DNA from: Motacilla alba alba
Lineage: Eukaryota; Chordata; Aves; Passeriformes; Motacillidae
Assembly: GCF_015832195.1 (NCBI RefSeq)
Contig: NC_052019.1
Span: 42,163,016 to 42,227,015 of the forward strand
Length of the DNA: 64,000 nt
Direction: 5' to 3'
Shown piece after piece: positions 52,001 through 61,000 of the stretch. A model generated the notes under the pieces. That model did not search any database. It was not told the DNA's origin and saw nothing but the letters and a program-made list of their open reading frames with translations. The position numbers were made by a program, and so were the translations under genes. Positions within the stretch are counted from its first letter, which is position 1. Every line of letters begins with the position of its first letter.

Positions 52001-55000
52001 AGAGCTCAGGTTGACTCATTCCATCATAGTTGCATGGAAACAATTACAATTTATTTAAATAATTTAAAACATTAAAATCAATGGCCATATATGCTAGACA
52101 ATTTTGTAAGTCACTTGAAGAGAATAATTATTTGGAGGTTGTGATAATGCTTTTTGAACTTACTGTATTTTTGTTAAATGTGATGGTTCTGAGCAGGATA
52201 ATTTATTGAGTTCCACATTTTCCCTTTTATTTTATTCCAAGCAGGATTTCTATTTCATGTCTCCTTCGTTCTATATTAAATTATTTGTCTTTTCATGGAA
52301 TTTGGATTCTATGTGAATTGACACATTGGCACATAGTTTAATCTTTTCTTTCTTTTGTCGAAAGGTAACTAATTGAAATTCTGAAGGATATTTAATTTAA
52401 GGTAGTGTTCAAAAACCCAAATTGAATCCTGATAAATGGAGAAAAAAAAATAAACTCTTTCTGGTCATCTGTGGGTGATATGATGCACAAAAACCAAAAA
52501 AAATTAGGTATGACTTCAGGTAAGAGAGAAGTCCAATGATTCCTCTGAGTTTGCAATTAGAGAAAGTCTAAGCAATTGGGAAAAAAATCTCATAATTTTG
52601 TTTAGGCAGGTAAAGTTGTTAGCAGATGTGTAATTTACTGAGGAAGGAGGGATAGACAGTGTTTTGTCTATGAATTTGTAATATAGGAAAAATCATGGAG
52701 AATTATTCTTATTGTCTACTAAACTAATGAACAAGCACCTAACCTAGCATGTAGTAATATCAATACTATAAAATTAGAACAAAACAAAACCTTTTAGGGT
52801 AAACATGATGAAAATGTCTTATTGCTTCCATAGGTACATCACTTCTAACAGTAGAAGCCTATGAACACAAATTTACAGGAGAAGACATAAAATACAGTAT
52901 CTTCAGTGACCAGGAAATATTCTCCATACACCCTGTTACAGGTACATTTTATAATTTTTTCAGGTGTCTGTGTTCATTTTGGACAATCGGCAAGTTCCTA
53001 CCACAAGAACAAGGGCTAGATATCTTAAGAGTATTGCCTAGTAATAATTCTGTTACCATGAGCAGGTCATTAGTAAATCCAGGCACTGTCATAAACTTGA
53101 CGTAAAAAGAAATTGAGCACGAGTGTACCTGTTTGAAACACTCAGTTCTGATTTACTATTGATCATCACGTGTTGGGAGTTGATAAATTACTGCTTTGTG
53201 ATACCAGCTGAGATTCCAACTTGTTTCTCATCATACAGTTTCCCAAAAACTCAATAAACAAAATCCTTCAAAACACTTCTAAAGTAGAAGCATTAGACTA
53301 TTGTTGATTTTAATGCTCTTTGTTTTAGGCGAACATCAGCACATTTTCAAATCAGGTCTGGTTTGGGTTTTTTTGGTGATTGTATTTGTGTTCTGCAGGA
53401 GTTCTACTTTCACCTGCTCTTCTGTCAGGAATTCCAGGTGCAGAAGGGTGAGGTGTTCCCCATGTACATTTACATTTTTTCCTCTAAGGCTCGTCAGAGA
53501 GCACAGCTACCCTGGTTACCTCTCACCTCCTGAACATCTGCAATAAGTATGCCTTCTGAATAGCTGCAGTCTCTCTTTTTGGGATGGCATATAGACAGCG
53601 TAAGCAGTTTTTCTCAGAAACAGTGTAAATATTTGTACCCTTAATAAATAGCTTTATCCCTGAGTTTCTGAAGACTTTAACCTCTCATTATCCTGACATC
53701 TCCAGGCAACAAATGGCATACCACTAGAATAATTTTTTAGATGAGGGGTGCTTGAAGTGCATACTTTGATTTTTAAGTCCTTCTTATTTCACTGAAATAA
53801 AACTAGTGAGATTAGCTTTAAAGAACATCTTAGACCCAGACAGGTTTTTTACTGAGGAAGTGAATCTCCAATATGACCTTAAAAAAAAGAAAATTCAAAT
53901 GGTATTTTCTCTTTTTTTTATCAAGCTAGGCTAAAAAATGGTTACACAATGCTTTGAAGGGTCTCATGAGCACTGTCCTCACAAACAGGAATGGAATTTC
54001 TATAGCAGTGAATGTCACAAGTCTTCTTTTGAGACATTTGATCCATTGTGGTTTCTTCTGTTTCCTTTCCTCTGAAGCCTCTCTTGTGTTTCTTAGAAAA
54101 AATTAATTGAAGTTCAACCTTTAAGGACTTTTGAAGAGCAGTGCTTACATTAGCATAATTTTGACACCAGTAATTCTCTACTCCTTGCTTCTACAGCCAA
54201 GTATTTTGAGCTGTATCAATGCCCTGTCTGTAATTCACGTTCTGAGCAGCCAAAGGTCTGCTCTACTTGCTTTTTCTAGCACTGATGTTAATTAACCACA
54301 CTTTGGAGAAGACTTTCTACCATTTCCAAATTTTTTATTATGCTCTAGAATTGTAGAAAGAGTAGGAGGTGACTCAAAGACATGAACTAGTCTGTCCCCC
54401 TGATGCAGGAGGGGAATCAGTTGTGCCAAAGTATGACAGAAATTTGTACTGTCCTTAAAAACCATCAGGGACAGTGATTCTGCAAACCCTCTCAAAAGTC
54501 TGCAAAAGTCTTGGCAGTTGGAAAGTTTTTATTCATATTTATCTGAATGTTTGCTGAAATGTTTCAAACTTATTACTTCTTAATCTAGTAAGAGTAGACG
54601 TAAGACAAAGGCAACCCCCCTATTATTTCCTTATTTGAAGATTATTACCCTGTTTTTTCTTTAAGTACACTTCTGAAGAATGAGCAATTTGGTTCTTTCA
54701 CACATTCCTCCTAGGTGGTGTACCTTGAACTTGATTATTTGTTTCAGTCTACACTAGAGCCTCTCAGTTTGCTCTCTGTCATGTGGAAATGTATTTCTTC
54801 TGCCACTGTTTTCTTTTCTCTGTAAACAGAATGTGATATTTTAAAGTGTTGTGCTGAAAATAAAACACCTTTGAAATATTTATGTCCAAGATGCAGGTCC
54901 GTAAACAATAGTTAATGTTTGCTTATCCTAGAAAATAAAAAATAAAAAGCACTAGTTTGGGAAGCCACAGTTGATGCATTTTTATGATCGCCTAAGTTTG

Positions 55001-58000
55001 AGATAAGATTCATGACATCCTTACTGAAAAGTCTATGCAAAACTGAGTTTGAATTCTAATGAAAATTAATATACAAATCAAGTATGTTTTATGCTTAGAT
55101 TTAATGGAGAATTATGAGTATGTTCCTAGGACACTGAAACAATGACTATGGATTTCCATGGACATTTTATACTTAATGTGGAGGTGGCCAGTTGTCCTTA
55201 CCATCTCAATAAGTCTCATTCTTTGTTTATTTTTGAGAGAATAACAGCTCAGGGGAGGGGGCTTGCTGCATCAGAAGGAGTGAGTGTTTTGCCTGTGTAT
55301 CAGTCAGATACAGAAATTGCTACAGCTGTTGTCTGATATGGATTTTCAGTGGAGGGGTAGATCTAGCCACTGTCAGATGAAGGGACAGAGTCTCTTCTGA
55401 CATATCTGTGTCACTGTCATGTGCCGAGGAGGAAACATCATGCGGACACTTTGTCTCTATTCCTCTGCTAATGAATTGGCTTCATTTTTGGAAATTGTCA
55501 GTGTAGTGGTGCAAACTTAGCTATCCAAGATTTATTCAGTAACTAGCATGTTGGGGTGATGGTAGGTAGAAAAAGGACAAAATGGCAAGCTTGCTGGAGT
55601 TTTGCCATGTGTTCAATGGAGGTGATCATATATGTTTGGAATTTCATAACTGCATTTGTACATGTTTTTTCCTGAATGAGTATGTCACCTCTTGATTTTT
55701 TTTTTTCTTGTAATAAACCAGGCACAATCACAGTAAAAGAGCCAAAGTACCTTGATTATGAAGATAAGTGTAAAATACATCTTACAGTTGTGGCTGAAAA
55801 TAGCTTCAGTTCAGTGTTCTGTGGAGTGACAGTTTTAATTCAAGATGTGAATGACAATACGCCTAAATTTGAGCAAAGCTATTACAAAGCGTCAATATGG
55901 GAGGGCCAGAGTCCTAAAACAGACATCATACAGGTAAGTGGAAGTATATCTTCCCAAGCATAGTGCTGTAGTTAAAAAGAAGTTTGGCTAATCTGTTCAT
56001 CACTACAGTCCTGTTAGCTCTGTCCTGAACCACTCTGTTTAAAAACTGGGGGGTAGGGCTCTTGGTGTTGCTACAAGTCTGCTTGGATATCTAAAATATT
56101 ACATGATTCTTTTTTCTAGACCATATTTCAGAGCAGATTATTCATTCAGGTCTGTTGAGCTGAAAGAGAATTCTGTATCTTCTGGACAACTGTGCATCTG
56201 GAATTTAAATTCTCTTTTTGAAAAAATTATGTTTCTATCTTCAAGCAATTGAAAAATACCATTCAAATCTGTGGTTCTGGTTACAATATAGGCTGGGTTT
56301 TGTATTAATGCCTCTACTGAAAGAGCTATAGCAATAAAAAGAATACTTTCTACTCATCAGACTAGTAGAGTCAAACCCAAGTGTTCAATTTAAAATCTGA
56401 TGCCTAAAGAGCAGCTTGTCTTAATTTAAATGTGCAAACACTTCTTCCTCTGAATGGGTCCATTCTCCCAAAATGTTTCCAGCTGGCCGTGTTAGAGCAA
56501 AAGAAGACATCAGTTGGACTAGAAGAACTCATAATTTCCTCAGTGCATGTTCTTGCATTGCAAGTTAGGTCGCGGTGAGGGTCATGTTAGGTACTAAAGA
56601 TATTCCCTCTCTAGAGAATAAATAAATGAAAATCTACAAATGCCTCTAGGGCAAAGTGATTAGAAACTGATGGACATTCTATTTAGAGAAACATATGTCT
56701 AGGAATGGAGAAAAATCAAAAGGCAGTCAAGCCAGATGTGTAATCAAAATTTTATGACAGAATACATTCTATTATGTTTCCTTTATTCAATCTGACTGGT
56801 TGCCTCTGCTATGTTTTGGATCCCAGACTCATTATAATGCTTGTTCAGCAACAAAAAAATACAAAGATGACTCTTCAAAGAGTAAGATGACTCTTTGAGA
56901 AACCTGTTCACTGCTGCTCAATGTTCCTTATTCCGTTGGCAGAACTCTACAGATTGTTGCTGCCCTTTTTACATTTTCTGGTTGGTATTTTTGAAAGGTA
57001 ATTAATGAACTATTCCATGAAAGCTCTAAAACTATAGTATTGTAATTATTTTATCCTTTGTCTGTTTGTATAGCAGCAGTACTTTAAAGGTCAGTCCTGT
57101 ACCACTGAGAGAGTGCATTTTTATATGCTCAATAGGGAGAGCATTCTAACAGCAGCCTAATAGTAAAATGATTGCATTCAGCCCCAATGCTTTACGTAGC
57201 TGAATTTCAAATTACTCATTCATGTGCAGCCCATTGCAGTTCATGAGCAGATTGTGTGACCTTACACAACACTGAAGCTGGTGACAAAGATGATGATTTA
57301 TTTAAATACGTGCAGTTGAAAGGAAAGTAATCAGAAATATGTGACTGTAGTATAAGGGTTTTCCTTCTGAAATCATGTTCTACTGTTTTTAATTAAGCCT
57401 CAGGTTTGCTCACAAACAGGTATTTGCAACTGACCTTGACAGTGGGCTGAATGGAGAAACTGAATACTCAATTGTATCTGGTAATGAAAATGCAACGTTT
57501 ATAATTGATTCAGCGCGAGGAATTCTAGCAACTGATACAGGCCTAGATTATGAAAACGTTTCATCTTACAGGTTTGTATTTAAGGTTGTCATAAAAATGT
57601 ATTCTTTTTGTCTAGACTAACTTGAGAATATTAATGTTACATATTTCATAGTTTCCTGTGGATATCCATTACCCACAGAACCTGGGTGCAAGCCAGACAG
57701 CACTGGGAACAGCTCTAAAGCTGCCCATTTGTACTATAGATTCTTGTAGTTACCAAATTTAGAGAAAGAAATGTAGTCTAGTTTAATCAATGACAACATT
57801 TATTGATATAAGTGTGATTATTCACTATAGGAACAATGACAGTTCCTGGATTTTAGTTTATTAATATCTGTACAGCCATTCCCTCTCTAGAAATGTACTT
57901 TTTATAAAGATACAGGGAAAACACTCAAATTAAATCCAAGAAATAGAGATATATTCTCATTTTTATTTGGTAGATAGTGCAAGACAGGTTAGAGATAGAA

Positions 58001-61000
58001 ACAGTTTAAAAAGTGTCTTTGTCACATTATTGAGTAGAAACTTTGAACTAAGTATTAAGTTTTTCCAGTTTTTCTGCAACTCTGAATAAATATGGCCAAG
58101 TGGGTGTGACAGATTTTCTTTATGGGTCATGCCATAGTTGGAATTAGAAAGCAAATAAATAATGCCTTGAAGAGAAAATATGACTGAAGATTCATTAATA
58201 GAGCCATTTTAAGTCTAGCAGTCTCCACAAAAAGTAGTATTTCTGTGTATGTGTCAGTAGAAAATTATTTTTTCCATCTGATTGTGGTATCAGTTGAAAT
58301 ATTTGCATGTTTTCCCGTCCTGTGGGACTTCAAAGTTTTAAATATCCAATAAGAATTCTTACGAATGAGAATAACTTGTAGAAAACCACATCCAAGAATA
58401 TAGATAGAGTGCTTTTTTTAATATCAGGCTGATTTGATAGTAATGTCCCAAAAATACTTTGTTTTAACTTAATACATGGGACACTTAATTTGGAGGGTTT
58501 TTTTCAGTTTTTCACTGAATCAAAAACATCAATTCTGATTTTCAAAAAATTTAACTAATGCATTTTATTTGTAACTATTACTTTAACAGAACACCTGGAA
58601 TAAGCCCTTCAAAGGAAGGATGTTTAGTTTTGGTGAAATGTTGAACACGGGAGCATAATAATTCTCATATCTCACTTTAAATAGGAGCCTTATTTATTTC
58701 TGTATTTTTGTTAGAATTCTAGACTTCCAGTTTGACAGTTTGTTCAGGCAATCTGTGGCTTCATATTCCTTCTCTCTAAAACAAGTTATTAATCTGGACA
58801 TTGTTAGATGAAAAGTGAATAGCAAAAGAAGCTTTCAAAACTATTTCCTGTTTGATGTCAAAATGTTACTGTTGGTTTTTTCCAATTTGCAAGGAGTTGC
58901 TTATATATGTGAATTGAACTTTTTCATCCCCAGAAGTTCTAAGTCCGTTTCAACAGGGCTTATAATGGAAGTGTTGACAGAACCTTAATTTTAATGCCAC
59001 AGCTAAAATGTTTTTATGAGAGGGTTTTTTTCCCTGAAACCTTAGAAAGTGATTATTTTTAGTAAAATATTTCCATATGTATGCCTTACCAATATTCATT
59101 CTAGAAAAAAATACACTTTCTATATGAAATTATGCATGGTCACTGATTGAATACTAGCCTGCAATTTAAGTTATCTTCTGTTGGATCAGAAACCACAAGG
59201 ATACCCAGAGTAGAGCTGGTGTGGTCAAGGAATGGAAATGCTGTAAGCCACAGTTTGAGTTACAGCCTTGGTATTCCATATTTTCAAGTGAACATTTAGG
59301 GAGTATAATATCTATTTGACTCTTTTTAACTGTTACTTAGAAGAAATATGGAGAAACAAAGTGTTCAGGAGATCTTCGGGGAAAAAAAAAATGTGGTGCA
59401 ACATGAAACAGTTGTTAGTACATAAAACATTTAATTGAGATGCCAAGCTTTAGCCTAGCTCGTTATTTCCTTTTTTCCTTTTTTTTTTAAGATCACCTAT
59501 TGAGTTAGATTTATTTTTTAATTCATTTCTGGAATCTTCCCCACTGGGAAGTGGTAAAATCTTCCGAATAATCTCAGCTTACATTTGCTTTTTATTGTTC
59601 AGAAGCTGCTTCCCACAAAGAGTGAACCTTTAATCTATTTTTATCATGTTGCTACTCCCCATTTTCTTTGCTACGTTGTTTGTGGAAATGAAAAGGTTGT
59701 TTACAGAATTTGCAACCCATCGTTATGCAGATGTGAAATGGAAGTTTAAAATCAAAACTCTTCTAATCTGACAGCAAGATTCTGATCCCACTAAAATCAG
59801 TGGGAACTTTGCCATTGTAAAATGGTGCATGTATTCAGGGTTTTTACTTTATCACTTGCATTTATAATGTAATAGAAGAGCTACTCTGTGTCTGCAGGCA
59901 TTCTGGCTGAATACTATTTTGGATGTTTTTGTATTTTCCAATTTCCACATCCCTTTTGTCCCTTTATAAACAATGAAGAGAGTTAAGTTCCTGCAAATGA
60001 TAATTTAGTACTAAGGTTTTAATTCCTGCTCTGAATTAGCAACAGGAGAACTGTGTCTTATTTTGAAAGAGTTGTTCAACCTCTAACATTTGGTATGAAA
60101 CTGGATTAAATTAGTAGAGATGAACACTTCCTTTTCTTTGTATGATTTTACCATTCTTTTGCCATGTAGAATCTCCTAGACATTTTTCCTGCAAAACCAA
60201 AAAGTAAAATGGTGCACAGTCAACCTTACAGAAAGAAAGATGGAATTTAAGGGGTTGCAATGAGGAACAGAAATGGCTATTCTTTTGGGGTTTAAAACTT
60301 CCCCTGCTTATAATAGTGGTGGATAATTCAGTGATTTCTGATCAGAAGTGACAATTAGTGTCTCCTTTAATTGTAGATTGGTTGTACAAGCTGCTGATAA
60401 AGGAAACCCCAGGCTCTCTGCTACTACTATTGTGAAGATACAAGTGTTAGATGTTAATGACAACGCTCCAGTTGTCCAACCACTAGGTGAAGTGGAGGTC
60501 CCAGAAAGTAAGTATGAAACTACAGCTAAGTTTCCTTCCTAATACCTAAGGCTAGGAATTCTCAGATAATGTTTTAGTGCTTTTGGTAATTTGTCTAACC
60601 AAACAACTGTAGTAAAACTTATAATGGATAGTATTAAAGCTGAAATATCAAAGCAAATTTTGATCTGCTTTTTTTCTCAGAGTCATTATTTTTAATCTTT
60701 ATACATTGTGAATAGTTTGGAATAAAACCATAGGCTATTTAGAAGGAGGGAAAAATCTGCAGAAATACAACTTTAAAATCTGTTCATTTTCAGTATTGTA
60801 CTCTTCATATGTCTTTGATTTCTGCTCTTCTCCAATAAAAATGTTTGGTGTTAAAACCAGCATTGCTAGAAATGAGACATTTTGAACTTCATTGTGATGA
60901 AAGAAATCGTTCCTATAAATTTGAATGAAGTGTTACTCAAATTCTATAGCTATGTCCAGTTGATGATCATTAGGAGAAGGACTCAGGACCTCCTGAGTTC

